Source: Pyrococcus kukulkanii (GTDB taxonomy: Archaea; Methanobacteriota_B; Thermococci; Thermococcales; Thermococcaceae). Taken from it: a stretch of 64,000 bases of DNA. The stretch is from NCBI RefSeq assembly GCF_041647995.1, contig NZ_JARRIB010000001.1, forward strand, positions 434,001 through 498,000. Reading direction: 5' to 3'. The notes under the pieces were generated by a model. The model worked only from the letters and a program-made list of their open reading frames with translations. It made no database searches and was not told the origin of the DNA. Within the stretch, counting starts at the first letter, position 1; each line of letters begins with the position of its first letter. A program made the translations under genes and the position numbers. Below, in pieces: positions 21,424-29,911 of the stretch.

Positions 21424-22559
21424 ACTTTCCTCATAACATCAACGAATACCTCATATGGAGCATCGGTCTTAATCCCAGTTGGCGAGAAATGGGTTCTAGT
21501 GGCTCTATATCCTTTTTCTCGTAGAGTTTTTATTATCTCCCCAAGTTTCTTAGTCTCTACCTTTATTCTTTTTCCAATTGCATGGGTATCGTAAAATAGA
21601 GGGATATCAAGCTCCTCATGGAGCATATGCAACAACTTTAAAGCCTCCCTGGGTCTGGCTAATTCAATGCCAGATTTGGCGAGTTTAAACATTTCTTCGA
21701 CGATATCTTTATTTTTCAGAGGACCAAGCCAAATTGGCCCATAAGCGTTTGGTTTGGTCGGCAAAAACCCCCTTTCTATTTCGAACCTTCCAGTTTTTTC
21801 GTCAAAGTACACGTATCCAAGATTCTCCAAGCTTTCATCTCCTTTTTTTGCACCATTTCTAAGCCTTACAAATGCTCTAAAGTAGTGGTCTTTATAGTAA
21901 GCAAGCAAGACCTCTATACCAAGGTCATATTTCGCCGCATACCTAGCTATTACCCCAACAAGGATCCTAGTGCCAACTTCATGACAGAGTTCTCCTCTAA
22001 GGGGAACCGCCAAATACTTCCTCAAGCAAGCTTTAGGATGAGCTCCACAAAGGGGAGCACCATCAGTTGCCGTAACTCCCAAAATGCCCTTTCTCTTTAC
22101 GCTCCTTAGCGCGGTATCAAGGAACTCCATCGGAGAACCAAAAGGATCAAGATCTATAAAATGGAAATACCTATGCCTCTCTGCCATTAACCTATTAGCA
22201 TCATCGTGATTTACTACTATCTCCTTCTCTCCTTCAAGAAAAGCCCTATTTCCCCTCTCCTTAAGTTCCCCAGGGAAATTCAAAAGAACATTTCTTTTCA
22301 TTAACTCGTAAGCCTCCATACTTATGTCGTTAAGCCATATCTCTTCTGCAGGGGTTTCTAAGGCAAATCTTATTCCCCTTATACCAGTTGCTGAAAGTGC
22401 ATCGAGAACTATCCTAGGTTTTAATACCTTCAAGAGAAGAACTACAACGTCTCTATTCAGAGCCATCCTGGGATTATAGAAGACCGGAGAATCGTAAATA
22501 CTCTCAGCTTTCGGAACTAAAATCCTAGCTTTGCCTTCAATAACTTCAAAAAGTTCCAT
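21420..22559 (-). CDS. trm1: Trm1, tRNA (guanine-26 N2) dimethyltransferase
   Basis: 379 residues. It methylates G26 of tRNAs to m2,2G using SAM. Motifs of the family: [19 protein letters not shown] (SAM-binding), [15 protein letters not shown] (catalytic, DPFG), and [18 protein letters not shown]. The C-terminus carries [17 protein letters not shown], typical of archaeal Trm1. TGGTGAG precedes the ATG. The L35Ae gene lies 24 bases upstream on the same strand, probably the same transcript. Confidence 0.95.
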   Translation of the reverse strand: MELFEVIEGKARILVPKAESIYDSPVFYNPRMALNRDVVVLLLKVLKPRIVLDALSATGIRGIRFALETPAEEIWLNDISMEAYELMKRNVLLNFPGELKERGNRAFLEGEKEIVVNHDDANRLMAERHRYFHFIDLDPFGSPMEFLDTALRSVKRKGILGVTATDGAPLCGAHPKACLRKYLAVPLRGELCHEVGTRILVGVIARYAAKYDLGIEVLLAYYKDHYFRAFVRLRNGAKKGDESLENLGYVYFDEKTGRFEIERGFLPTKPNAYGPIWLGPLKNKDIVEEMFKLAKSGIELARPREALKLLHMLHEELDIPLFYDTHAIGKRIKVETKKLGEIIKTLREKGYRATRTHFSPTGIKTDAPYEVFVDVMRKV

Positions 22560-22583
22560 TTTCTCACCAAAAACAAAGGTTAA

Positions 22584-22847
22584 TCAGAGAATCTCAACGT
22601 AGTCACCAAGGGCCTGACCAGGAAGCCCCTTCTCGAACCTTGCCCTAACTGCTCCCCTAGTACCATGAACCCTAACTATCTTACCTTTAAGGATCTTGCC
22701 ACTTGGGCTCCTCCAGATAACAAGCCTACCAATAAGTTCTGAAGCTTCCTCCCTGCTATTGACGTTCAGAGGCTTAATAATCATGACGTTAGTATGCTGG
22801 TTCTCCTTACTCCTCCTGTAACTTAAAACAACTCCCTTGATCCTCAT
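22584..22847 (-). CDS. rpl35ae: Ribosomal protein L35Ae (eL33)
   Basis: 87 residues. Large-subunit protein found in eukaryotes and some archaea, notably Thermococcales. Motifs: [24 protein letters not shown] and [23 protein letters not shown] 22847 matches the family N-terminus (MRIKG) and has GGTGGTG just upstream; a GTG at 22856 is less likely. A TATA box (ATATTTAAAAG) is seen at about 22881-22892 on this strand, back-to-back with the GAPDH promoter. Confidence 0.93.
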   Translation of the reverse strand: MRIKGVVLSYRRSKENQHTNVMIIKPLNVNSREEASELIGRLVIWRSPSGKILKGKIVRVHGTRGAVRARFEKGLPGQALGDYVEIL

Positions 22848-22904
22848 CCGCACCACCGGCCATACATAACCTACGTAGCTTTTAAATATTATTCCCAGTC
22901 AAAC

Positions 22905-22917
22905 TCACCGCGAGTGA
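22905..22917 (+). promoter_or_regulatory. TGM-like operator (TCAC-N5-GTGA) upstream of GAPDH
   Basis: TCACCGCGAGTGA is a perfect inverted repeat with a 5-base centre. It matches the core of the Thermococcales glycolytic motif bound by the TrmB-like regulator TrmBL1 (Tgr). It sits before the TATA-like CTTATAGA at about 22928-22935; in Thermococcales that position goes with activation of gluconeogenic genes. In Pyrococcus GAPDH works mainly in gluconeogenesis, so the placement fits. Confidence 0.6.
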
Positions 22918-22968
22918 CTAAACAACGCTTATAGATGGCCCCAAGAAAGTGAAAACTGGGTGAGAAAA

Positions 22969-23973
22969 ATGAAGGTTAAGGTGGGAATTAACGGTTACGG
23001 AACGATAGGAAAGAGAGTCGCCTATGCCGTTATGAAGCAAGATGACATGAAACTCATTGGAGTCACAAAGACAAAACCAGACTTTGAAGCTTATAGAGCT
23101 AAGGAACTTGGGATTCCCGTATATGCAGCAAGCGAGGAATTCTTACCAAGGTTCGAAAAGGCTGGATTTGAAGTTGAGGGGACTCTCAATGATCTCCTGG
23201 AAAAAGTAGATGTTATAGTAGACGCAACCCCAGGAGGAATGGGAGCCAAAAACAAGCCTCTGTACGAGAAAGCAGGAGTTAAGGCCGTGTTTCAAGGAGG
23301 AGAAAAAGCAGAGGTTGCGGAGGTTTCATTCGTAGCCCAGGCAAATTATGAAAAGGCCCTGGGAAAGGACTACGTCAGAGTTGTCTCATGCAACACAACT
23401 GGCCTTGTTAGGACGTTAAGCGCGATTCAGGAGTACATAGACTACGTCTACGCCGTAATGATTAGAAGAGCGGCGGATCCCAATGATATAAAGAGGGGAC
23501 CAATAAATGCCATAAAGCCCACCGTAACGGTTCCCTCTCACCACGGGCCCGATGTCCAAACTGTAATACCAATAAATATAGAGACCTCAGCCTTTGTCGT
23601 TCCAACGACGATAATGCACGTTCACTCGATAATGGTTGAGCTCAAGAAGCCCCTCAAGCCCGAGGATGTTATTAATATATTCGAGAGCACTACAAGAGTC
23701 CTGCTATTCGAAAAGGAGAAGGGCTTTGAGAGCACTGCTCAGATAATAGAGTTTGCAAGGGATCTTCACAGGGAGTGGAACAACCTGTACGAGATAGCGG
23801 TGTGGAAGGAAAGCATAAGCGTTAAGGGTAACAGATTGTTCTACATCCAAGCAGTTCACCAAGAGAGTGATGTGATTCCCGAAAACATTGACGCGATAAG
23901 GGCGATGTTTGAATTGGCCGAAAAGTGGGAGAGCATAAGGAAAACCAACAAGAGCTTAGGGATACTGAAGTAA
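22969..23973 (+). CDS. gap: Archaeal glyceraldehyde-3-phosphate dehydrogenase
   Basis: 334 residues, the usual length for Pyrococcus. It interconverts glyceraldehyde-3-phosphate and 1,3-bisphosphoglycerate with NAD(P). N-terminal Rossmann motif [15 protein letters not shown]; active-site Cys in [27 protein letters not shown] is characteristic of the archaeal branch. ATG 22969 is preferred over GTG 22960 because GGTGA lies upstream. In Thermococcales catabolism GAPOR replaces it, so it serves gluconeogenesis; the TGM-like site upstream supports that. An encapsulin-like gene follows 63 bases later. Confidence 0.96.
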   Translation: MKVKVGINGYGTIGKRVAYAVMKQDDMKLIGVTKTKPDFEAYRAKELGIPVYAASEEFLPRFEKAGFEVEGTLNDLLEKVDVIVDATPGGMGAKNKPLYEKAGVKAVFQGGEKAEVAEVSFVAQANYEKALGKDYVRVVSCNTTGLVRTLSAIQEYIDYVYAVMIRRAADPNDIKRGPINAIKPTVTVPSHHGPDVQTVIPINIETSAFVVPTTIMHVHSIMVELKKPLKPEDVINIFESTTRVLLFEKEKGFESTAQIIEFARDLHREWNNLYEIAVWKESISVKGNRLFYIQAVHQESDVIPENIDAIRAMFELAEKWESIRKTNKSLGILK

Positions 23974-23984
23974 CCTCCTTGCCC

Positions 23985-24000
23985 TAAAAATTATTTTAAA
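23985..24000 (+). promoter_or_regulatory. Possible own promoter of the encapsulin-like gene
   Basis: AAAAATTATTTTAAA, an AT-rich TATA-like stretch about 25-30 bases before the first possible ATG (24022). It could drive the gene separately from GAPDH. Confidence 0.35.
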
Positions 24001-24036
24001 GGTGTAGGTAGATATTTCATAATGCGAGTGATTAAC

Positions 24037-24360
24037 ATGGGAAAAGGAAGTTCAGACATAGCAACCCAACTGATAGACCTAATAACGACGGCAATTAATG
24101 AGCTAAGGGAGGAAGGGCTAGAGCCAGATATAATGCTCGTAGGCCCCGACTTTCAAAAGCACTTAACTGAAGACTTGTCAAGACTTGTCAACCTAAGGAT
24201 TTATGTAATTAAAGAACTTGGAGCAGATGCCATAATTGCAGATTCAAAGTATATGGGACAACTAAAAAAGGCTTCAAAAAGAATCTCAATAGAGCCTCTC
24301 CTAGAAGGGGAGGAATGGGAAGAGATAATAAAACAACTTCCAGAAATAAGTGAAGATTGA
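24037..24360 (+). CDS. Encapsulin A-domain-like protein (family 4 type)
   Basis: 107 residues (112 from the alternative ATG at 24022; GTGAT four bases before 24037 favours the later start). The fold expected from sequence is an alpha/beta protein: an N-terminal helix (IATQLIDLITTAINELREEG), GLEPDIMLVGPDFQKHL, a strand pair RIYVIKELGADAIIADSK, and KASKRISIEPL. This pattern agrees with the small archaeal proteins described as family 4 encapsulins, which contain only the A domain of the HK97 capsid fold and sit next to metabolic enzymes, including GAPDH, in hyperthermophiles. Assembly and cargo relation are unproven. It ends just before a convergent gene. Confidence 0.65.
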   Translation: MGKGSSDIATQLIDLITTAINELREEGLEPDIMLVGPDFQKHLTEDLSRLVNLRIYVIKELGADAIIADSKYMGQLKKASKRISIEPLLEGEEWEEIIKQLPEISED

Positions 24361-24363
24361 AAA

Positions 24364-24954
24364 TCATATTATATTCCCAAGCCTTTTCTTTAGCACATAG
24401 CCAAGTCCACCACCTATTATTATCCCTGAAACGGCTTGTACTATATCATTGTAAAACTCCGCAACTGCACCTGCGGGACCATAGAGCAGGTAAGCAACAC
24501 TCACATAACCTATCACCATTACAGCGCCACCAAGGGTAGTAGCAACTAAAATTCTAGCATAGCTTGCATCTCCCTTAGTCAAGTACCCTACGACGATTCC
24601 CTCAGAACCCTTGATTATAAGCGTGAACAGAGCCCAGGAAGGGTATCCCAGGAGATCAGCAAGTGCTGAACCAACGCCTCCAGCAAATCCCCCAATCAAT
24701 GGGCCAAACAGAACTGCCGTGAGCATTATCATGATATCTCCAAAGTTAAGGTAACCCCGGGATGCAGGTATTGGAACTCTAACTACCATCGTCATTACAG
24801 TTACTAAGCCCGCCATTACAGCCGATAACGCTGCTACATTTGCAATTTTAAACTTCTTCCGGTTTATAAATATATATCCAAAGTAGCCTATAGCGACTAA
24901 GGCAACGATAGCCTTAAAGTATGGAACGTAAGCCTGAAGTGTTTCCTCGTTCAT
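24364..24954 (-). CDS. ECF transporter S component-like membrane protein
   Basis: 196 residues, six hydrophobic helices. The segment VPIPASRGYLNFGDIMIMLTA with GFAGGVGSALADLLGYPSWALFT is characteristic of substrate-specific (S) components of energy-coupling-factor vitamin transporters. ATG 24954 has GGTGAT just upstream; longer starts are less likely. The ThiL gene is divergent 66 bases away, so thiamine or a precursor is a reasonable guess for the substrate, but the sequence does not prove it. EcfA/EcfT partners are not adjacent. Confidence 0.75.
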   Translation of the reverse strand: MNEETLQAYVPYFKAIVALVAIGYFGYIFINRKKFKIANVAALSAVMAGLVTVMTMVVRVPIPASRGYLNFGDIMIMLTAVLFGPLIGGFAGGVGSALADLLGYPSWALFTLIIKGSEGIVVGYLTKGDASYARILVATTLGGAVMVIGYVSVAYLLYGPAGAVAEFYNDIVQAVSGIIIGGGLGYVLKKRLGNII

Positions 24955-25020
24955 GGCATCACCCAATGTTAAGCTAAAACTTGATCTAAATATAAAGGTT
25001 AAGTTTAACATGGTGAGAGC

Positions 25021-25932
25021 ATGAAGGAGAGCGAGATAATTAAGATATTCACGTCCGAAATAAAGGATAAAGTACTTGGAGATGATGCAGGATATATTAA
25101 GTTCAATGAAGACTGGATACTAATAACAACGGATATGCTAGTTTGGAGAACAGATGTTCCAAACTTTATGAACCCCGAAGACGCTGGAAGAAAAGTAGTT
25201 ACAATGAACGTCAGTGACATCGCAGCAATGGGAGGGGAACCCAAGGCCTTCTTCTTTTCATTAGGTGTTCCCAAGGATATTGATGAAAATTTACTAAGGA
25301 GAATCGCTAAAGGAATCAAAGAAGGTAGTAGAAGATACAAAATTAGAGTCACTAGCGGGGACACTAACGATGTTAGCGAGATAGTAATAGATGGAGGAGC
25401 ACTAGGAATAGGTAAAAGGCTATTGTTGAGGAGCAACGCAAAGCCAGGAGATGTTGTATGTGTAACTGGTGAATTAGGGAGACCACTCTTGGCACTTATC
25501 CTTTGGTCAAAAGGTGAAGATATTCCAAGAGAAGTTCTTGAAAAAGCAAGAGATCCTCAAGCGAGAGTTGAAGAAGGAAAGATCCTCTCAGAGATAGCAA
25601 ATGCTGCCATCGATATTAGTGATGGATTGTCCAAAGAGTTATGGGAAATTTCAAGGGCAAGTAACGTGAAAATCGTTATTGAAGACGGCTCCTTACCAAT
25701 TCATCCAACGGTTAAAGAACTCTCACCAAATCCCACGGAAATAGCCCTTTCAAGCGGTGAAGAATTTGAGCTTATATTCACAATTCCTCCAGAGAAAATT
25801 CCAGATGTGCCCTTCGATTTTACAGTAATAGGGAAAGTAGAAAAAGGAAGAGGAGTCTACATTAAGGGAAAAGGGGAAATGCCAATCCTTGGCTGGGAGC
25901 ACTTCGCGGGGTTCGGAAATGTTAAGCATTGA
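25021..25932 (+). CDS. thiL: ThiL, thiamine-monophosphate kinase
   Basis: 303 residues. It phosphorylates thiamine monophosphate to the active cofactor thiamine diphosphate. PurM-like fold motifs: LGDDAGYI, TTDMLVWRTDVPNFM, NVSDIAAMGGEPKAFFFSLG, TSGDTNDV, VTGELGRPLLALIL, ISDGLSKEL and SSGEEFELIFT. GGTGAG precedes the ATG. It overlaps the next gene's start by 14 bases and is divergent from the S component. Confidence 0.94.
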   Translation: MKESEIIKIFTSEIKDKVLGDDAGYIKFNEDWILITTDMLVWRTDVPNFMNPEDAGRKVVTMNVSDIAAMGGEPKAFFFSLGVPKDIDENLLRRIAKGIKEGSRRYKIRVTSGDTNDVSEIVIDGGALGIGKRLLLRSNAKPGDVVCVTGELGRPLLALILWSKGEDIPREVLEKARDPQARVEEGKILSEIANAAIDISDGLSKELWEISRASNVKIVIEDGSLPIHPTVKELSPNPTEIALSSGEEFELIFTIPPEKIPDVPFDFTVIGKVEKGRGVYIKGKGEMPILGWEHFAGFGNVKH

Positions 25933-26434
25933 AAAATTCAAAATCAAGGAGAAGGAAGTGACAATCGCAGTACTCTGGGATAATAAGAAGATAGACGGAA
26001 TAGCGTACTCCTTAGAGGGAAACATAGAATTAAGCATAAAGAGGCTATCCAAGTTTCTTGCCAGGAGAGGGGTAAAAGTCAACTTAAAGCTAGTTGATTC
26101 AAAGTATCCAAGCATCGTGTATGAAGTCCTAATAGGAAAAATTAGCAATGCCCAGGGATTTGCACAACTTTCGCTTAGAGGTTTAACGGAGTTCGAGAAA
26201 AAAGTCTACGAGTGGTTAGTGAAAAACGTTAAAAGGGGGCAGGTTATAACGTATAGCGAGCTTGCCAAAGCACTGGAAACATCCCCCCGAGCTATAGGAG
26301 GAGCAATGAAGAGAAATCCCTATCCAATAATAGTCCCCTGTCATCGGGTCATAGGCAAAACTAACCAATGGCTGTACACTCCAAAGCCTGAATATAAAAG
26401 ATTTCTCTTGGAGGTGGAAGGATGGATAAGTTAA
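25919..26434 (+). CDS. ogt: Methylated-DNA-protein cysteine methyltransferase
   Basis: 171 residues. It removes alkyl groups from O6-alkylguanine by transferring them to its own Cys. The active site is IVPCHRVIG near residue 141; VITYSELAKALETSPRAIGGAMKRNP forms the DNA-binding helix-turn-helix (key parts YSELAKAL and AIGGAMKRNP). The start overlaps the ThiL end. The N-terminal domain is typical of archaeal enzymes. The next gene starts within its last codons. Confidence 0.94.
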   Translation: MLSIEKFKIKEKEVTIAVLWDNKKIDGIAYSLEGNIELSIKRLSKFLARRGVKVNLKLVDSKYPSIVYEVLIGKISNAQGFAQLSLRGLTEFEKKVYEWLVKNVKRGQVITYSELAKALETSPRAIGGAMKRNPYPIIVPCHRVIGKTNQWLYTPKPEYKRFLLEVEGWIS

Positions 26435-27438
26435 AGTTATACATAGGATTGCTTGCGGTGGTCGTCCTTGGTATTGCGGGATTTATAATCTGGAAATGGG
26501 GCTTTTGGATGCTAATAAGAATAATTCTAAGCCTCGGATTTCTAGGGTTGACACTGATGCTCGGCTTCTTTTTGGGATTAACTATCTACGCTGAAAGCTG
26601 GAAGTACGCACTAATGCTACTGCCCCTCACAGCAATATCAGCGTACGGAACTTACCTCTCAATTACTTGGCAGAAGCTTAAGATAGTTGGCGGAATTATA
26701 GCATTCTTCATAGTTGCAGTGGCATTTGGAATATGGTACATCAGCGAACCGGACCTAAGCTTAGCAGATAGGTTTAGGAGTGCAGAGAAATTAGAGGAGA
26801 TTGGGAGGTACAAGCAAGCGGCGAGGAAGTATGAGAAAGCCGGAAACTACAAGAAGGCCGCAGAAATGTACCTTAAGCTAGGCTGGCTCGAGAGCGCAGC
26901 GTGGGCATATGAGAAAGCCGGAGAGTATGCAAAGGCTGCCGAGCTCTACGAACAGCTGTACGAGAAGGAGAAGGATACCTACTACTTAAAGGAAGCCCAC
27001 GAGTACTGGAAGAAGGCCGGAGATATGGAGAGAGCAGCAAAAGCTCTAGAGAGATACGCAGAAGAGGAACCATGGTTCTGGGAGGACGTAGCGAAGCTTT
27101 ATGAGGAGCTAGGTAACGAAGAAAAGGCGAGAGAAGCATGGCAGAAGGCCCTGGAGTACTACAAGAAGGAAGCTGAGGAGGAGGGAGTATTCTGGGAGGA
27201 TGTAGGAAATATAGCGAGAAAGCTCGGCATGGAAGACCTTGCCAGAGAGGCCTACCAGAAGTTCTTGGAGTACTGCCTTAAAGAGGCTGAAGAGGATCCA
27301 ATGTGGTGGAAGCACGTTGCTGAAGCTTACGAATACTTAGGGGACAAAGAAAAAGCTGAGGAAGCAAGGAAGAAGTACGAGGAATACAGGCAAAAGATTA
27401 TGAAAGCCAATGAAGAGACTTCAAAATTTCCGAAGTGA
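26422..27438 (+). CDS. Membrane-anchored TPR-repeat protein
   Basis: 338 residues. Three to four hydrophobic helices fill residues 5-105; from about residue 112 to the end there are TPR-like repeats (YKQAARKYEKAGNYKKAAEMY, split; AGEYAKAAELYEQLYEKEKD; EEPWFWEDVAKLYEELGNEEKAREAW, split). GGAGGTGGA precedes the ATG, which overlaps the alkyltransferase end. The repeats face the cytoplasm or the outside depending on helix count; a scaffolding role is likely. No specific function recognised. Confidence 0.75.
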   Translation: MDKLKLYIGLLAVVVLGIAGFIIWKWGFWMLIRIILSLGFLGLTLMLGFFLGLTIYAESWKYALMLLPLTAISAYGTYLSITWQKLKIVGGIIAFFIVAVAFGIWYISEPDLSLADRFRSAEKLEEIGRYKQAARKYEKAGNYKKAAEMYLKLGWLESAAWAYEKAGEYAKAAELYEQLYEKEKDTYYLKEAHEYWKKAGDMERAAKALERYAEEEPWFWEDVAKLYEELGNEEKAREAWQKALEYYKKEAEEEGVFWEDVGNIARKLGMEDLAREAYQKFLEYCLKEAEEDPMWWKHVAEAYEYLGDKEKAEEARKKYEEYRQKIMKANEETSKFPK

Positions 27439-27460
27439 TATTCTTTTTCCTTTCTCCATC

Positions 27461-28426
27461 TTAACTAGTCTTCATGTTGTAAGTGCATGCCATAGGCAAC
27501 GCTGTATCTTGAAAGGGTAGTCCTGGCATTGCATAAGTCTTATTTCCTACTGAGTATACAAGTTTTGGTTGAATAAATAGGCTTCTAACTTTACCATCTA
27601 TCCTCAGGGTTATGACGAAGTATCTTGACTCTTTGGGCGGTATAGTTTTGCTTGATACCAATCTTGATTTGTCTATTTCATAAGGAGTCGAAGCATTATA
27701 CACCTCTATTTTAATTATTCTTACTAAGTTAGAAGGTATCTTAAAGCTCACATTAACGAGCCTAATCGTGGTGTTAAGTGGGTTGTATAACCCAAAACTG
27801 TATTCTACCTCTCTCATTCCTCCGTTAAATTCTAGATTTTCTAGCGAGAACGCTGTTATATTAGGCCTAAGTTCTGGTTCTTCCTTTGCAGTTTCAAATG
27901 TCCAGTTTCCAAGATTTAACGGAATTCTCTGCATGTGGCCTTCCTGAATCCAATGTAGGGTACCTTGCACGTCAAGGAATTTATAACTACCAGGCACTGA
28001 AAGGTCAAGTTGTGAGAAGTTTATTGGCAGGATAATTCCGAGGTATCCATGATAGAACACGGGAATTCTTCTCCCATTGTACGAGGCTGACAGAATAGAG
28101 CTACCAAAGTTCATAGTTACAGTAACAGCTACCGATTGGTTTACGAGAGTCTTTGGATAGCACCAATAAAGCATTACGTGAGCTACTGTGTTATTTGGAA
28201 TCCCATATACATAACTAACATATGGCAATACAAAATTGCTTGAATTTAGGGGTACAACCTCACGTTTTATCTCTGAGCCCTGAAAAGTGTTATTGCTGGC
28301 CTCGATGAAGTGCTGGGACGGACTATTTTCAACTTGAGAGACAATATGTTCAGGCATTCCCCCTTTGTTAAAAAATATAATAAATATGTAAGTTTTTTCT
28401 GATATTTGTACTATTGCCATGTTCAT
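27461..28426 (-). CDS. Hypothetical protein, beta-rich, probably surface exposed
   Basis: About 321 residues from ATG 28426 (another ATG at 28420; the frame is open to 28495 but overlaps the guide-RNA promoter). No family recognised. Many Asn-x-Ser/Thr sites, a beta-strand-like composition and few Cys suggest an extracellular protein, but only a weak hydrophobic stretch (TYIFIIFFN) is seen near the N-terminus and it is not a good signal peptide. It may be N-terminally truncated. The 3' end converges on the TPR gene with 22 bases between. Confidence 0.45.
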   Translation of the reverse strand: MNMAIVQISEKTYIFIIFFNKGGMPEHIVSQVENSPSQHFIEASNNTFQGSEIKREVVPLNSSNFVLPYVSYVYGIPNNTVAHVMLYWCYPKTLVNQSVAVTVTMNFGSSILSASYNGRRIPVFYHGYLGIILPINFSQLDLSVPGSYKFLDVQGTLHWIQEGHMQRIPLNLGNWTFETAKEEPELRPNITAFSLENLEFNGGMREVEYSFGLYNPLNTTIRLVNVSFKIPSNLVRIIKIEVYNASTPYEIDKSRLVSSKTIPPKESRYFVITLRIDGKVRSLFIQPKLVYSVGNKTYAMPGLPFQDTALPMACTYNMKTS

Positions 28427-28475
28427 GCAGATATTCAATTTATACAACTTTAAGTAGTAAAAATAATAGTGATGG

Positions 28476-28482
28476 CTATAAA
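28476..28482 (+). promoter_or_regulatory. TATA box of the H/ACA guide RNA
   Basis: TATAAAC within GGCTATAAACC, about 24-27 bases before the first stem of the guide RNA, the normal archaeal spacing. Confidence 0.55.
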
Positions 28483-28502
28483 CCCTCCTATCCATAATAT
28501 AA

Positions 28503-28720
28503 ATGCCCCCGCAAGCGAGGGCTTGGCCGATTCTTAATGAGGCCAGGTGCGATGCGGGGGTAACAGCCCGGCCTCAGCGAGGTCCCCTCGGGAGGTGCCT
28601 TCCGCGTCACGGAGTGCCGTGACCGGGGGTAACCCTGGCCGGGCACAGGCCCGTCTGGGTTAGCCCGCCTGAGAGTGGCTAAGCCTTCGATGAAGGCGGG
28701 TGTTACGGGCGGGCCACATA
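28503..28720 (+). ncRNA. H/ACA guide RNA with three hairpins
   Basis: A strongly GC-rich island of about 215 bases in an AT-rich genome folds into three consecutive hairpins, each followed by an ACA box. Hairpin I: CCCCCGCA pairs with TGCGGGGG, ACA at 28563-28565. Hairpin II: GCCCGGCC pairs with GGCCGGGC, ACA at 28645-28647. Hairpin III: outer GCCCGT/ACGGGC and inner CCCGCCT/AGGCGGG, ACA at 28716-28718. Hairpins I and III show closing GA...GA pairs next to short stems (GGCCGA...GAGGCC; CCTGA...GAAGG), the K-turn/K-loop where L7Ae binds. Such RNAs direct pseudouridylation of rRNA; Pyrococcus species are known to have three-motif examples. The end runs into the leader of the PIN gene. Confidence 0.8.
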
Positions 28721-28740
28721 CAATAGCAAAGGTGATAGCG

Positions 28741-29352
28741 ATGATACGCTTCGTTCTCGACACCAGCATCTTCGTCAATCCCGATGTAAGGAAGAAGTTC
28801 GGTGAAACTCCTACGGAGGCTATGAAAACGTTCCTGAGTTACGCAGAGAAGCTCTTCGGAAAAGTAGAATTTTACATGCCCCCAGGAATTTACAGGGAGG
28901 TTATGCACTTCGTTGAGGAAGAAGAAGTTTCCCCAGAGCTTGAACTTTATATAATAAAGAAACCCCCAAACGTTCACGACATAAAGATACCAGCTTTCGT
29001 AGTGTACGAGCTAATAGAGGATATAAGAAGGAGGGTGGATAAAGGCCTAAGGGTGGCTGAGAAGGCCGTAAGGGAAAGCGTTCTTGACACGGAAAATGTT
29101 GACAAGGTAATACAAAAATTAAGGAGGAATTACAGGAAGGCCCTTAGAGAGGGAATTCTTGATAGTAAGGAAGACTTTGAGCTAATTCTCCTCGCAAAAG
29201 AGCTCGATGGGATAATAGTTTCTGCAGACGTGGGAATACTAACATGGGCCGAGAAGATGGGCATAAAGTGGGTTGACGCATTTAAATTCAAGGAAGTGCT
29301 AGAAGAGCTCGTCGAGAAGTTCAGAAGTGAAAGTGAAAAGGAAAGGAAGTGA
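28741..29352 (+). CDS. PIN-domain RNA ligase partner protein
   Basis: 203 residues. PIN-type nuclease fold with acidic residues in VLDTSIFVNPD (N-terminus), an acidic middle part and VSADVGILTWAEKMG (C-terminal). It matches the archaeal family annotated RNA ligase partner protein (UPF0278), often found near an archaeal RNA ligase, which is not present here. GGTGAT precedes ATG 28741. An open frame extends upstream into the guide RNA but is not used. It converges on alba, separated by 2 bases. Confidence 0.85.
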   Translation: MIRFVLDTSIFVNPDVRKKFGETPTEAMKTFLSYAEKLFGKVEFYMPPGIYREVMHFVEEEEVSPELELYIIKKPPNVHDIKIPAFVVYELIEDIRRRVDKGLRVAEKAVRESVLDTENVDKVIQKLRRNYRKALREGILDSKEDFELILLAKELDGIIVSADVGILTWAEKMGIKWVDAFKFKEVLEELVEKFRSESEKERK

Positions 29353-29354
29353 GT

Positions 29355-29636
29355 TCAGATCTTCCTCTCGAGAACGATCTCGATGGTTGAGGTGTTTGTA
29401 GTCCTACCATCAGCGGTTGGGAGCTCCTCGGTACCGATCTTAATGTCCTTAACATCAACGGTGTCCTTGAGGAACCTGTTCCTGACGATCTCTGCAACGT
29501 CAACGGCCCTGCTAATAGCCCTACCACGGGCCTTTATAACGACCTCCTTTGCACCCTCGTTGAACTGGGTTATGACGGCTAGGACATAGTTCATAACAGG
29601 CTTCTTTCCGATGTAAACAACGTGCTCCTCAGCCAT
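29355..29636 (-). CDS. alba: Alba, archaeal DNA/RNA-binding chromatin protein
   Basis: 93 residues. Alba dimers coat DNA and RNA. Typical sequence: [40 protein letters not shown] and a C-terminal beta hairpin [13 protein letters not shown]. The Lys of IGKKPVMNY corresponds to the acetylated Lys known in Sulfolobus. GGAGGTG precedes the ATG, and a TATA-like AAAAGTATTTAA lies at about 29684-29695 on this strand. Confidence 0.96.
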   Translation of the reverse strand: MAEEHVVYIGKKPVMNYVLAVITQFNEGAKEVVIKARGRAISRAVDVAEIVRNRFLKDTVDVKDIKIGTEELPTADGRTTNTSTIEIVLERKI

Positions 29637-29683
29637 CTCTTGACACCTCCTGGCTTTTTGTCATCACCCAAATGCTTAAGTTA

Positions 29684-29695
29684 AGTTAAATACTT
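29684..29695 (-). promoter_or_regulatory. TATA region of alba
   Basis: AGTATTTAACTT read on the minus strand about 50-60 bases before the ATG, leaving a leader with the GGAGGTG site. It fits a highly expressed gene. Confidence 0.4.
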
Positions 29696-29703
29696 TTCGG
29701 TTA

Positions 29704-29870
29704 TCAGCCCTCTCCCTCAATCTCTATGACCTTCACATTTATTGGGAGCTCCTTAAGCTCATTAACGGTTCTCTCTGCAACTTTCTGAGATTTGGCCAGT
29801 ATCACAAAGGCAACATCACCCCTGTACCTAACTTTTGGTGAAGCTCATTGTATCTCCTCTACTTTGCAAC
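29704..29870 (-). pseudogene. Small gene remnant upstream of alba
   Basis: The minus strand reads a coherent peptide in one frame: ASPKVRYRGDVAFVILAKSQ, then VAERTVNELKELPINVKVIE and a stop at 29704. In the same frame a TGA stands directly before ASPK and no ATG/GTG start precedes it, except an internal GTG. The upstream codons (KVEEIQ) are also protein-like, so a single nonsense change may have broken the gene, or only a short C-terminal product is made. Family not recognised. Confidence 0.4.
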
Positions 29871-29911
29871 GTGCTTCTCAGGAATGCTTAAAAATGCCAA
29901 AGTGAAGGAAA

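Noticed and set aside
28488-28977. Open frames over the GC-rich island on the minus strand
   Set aside because: They coincide with the H/ACA hairpins and the PIN gene in antisense; the GC content and the repeats of stems explain the lack of stops.
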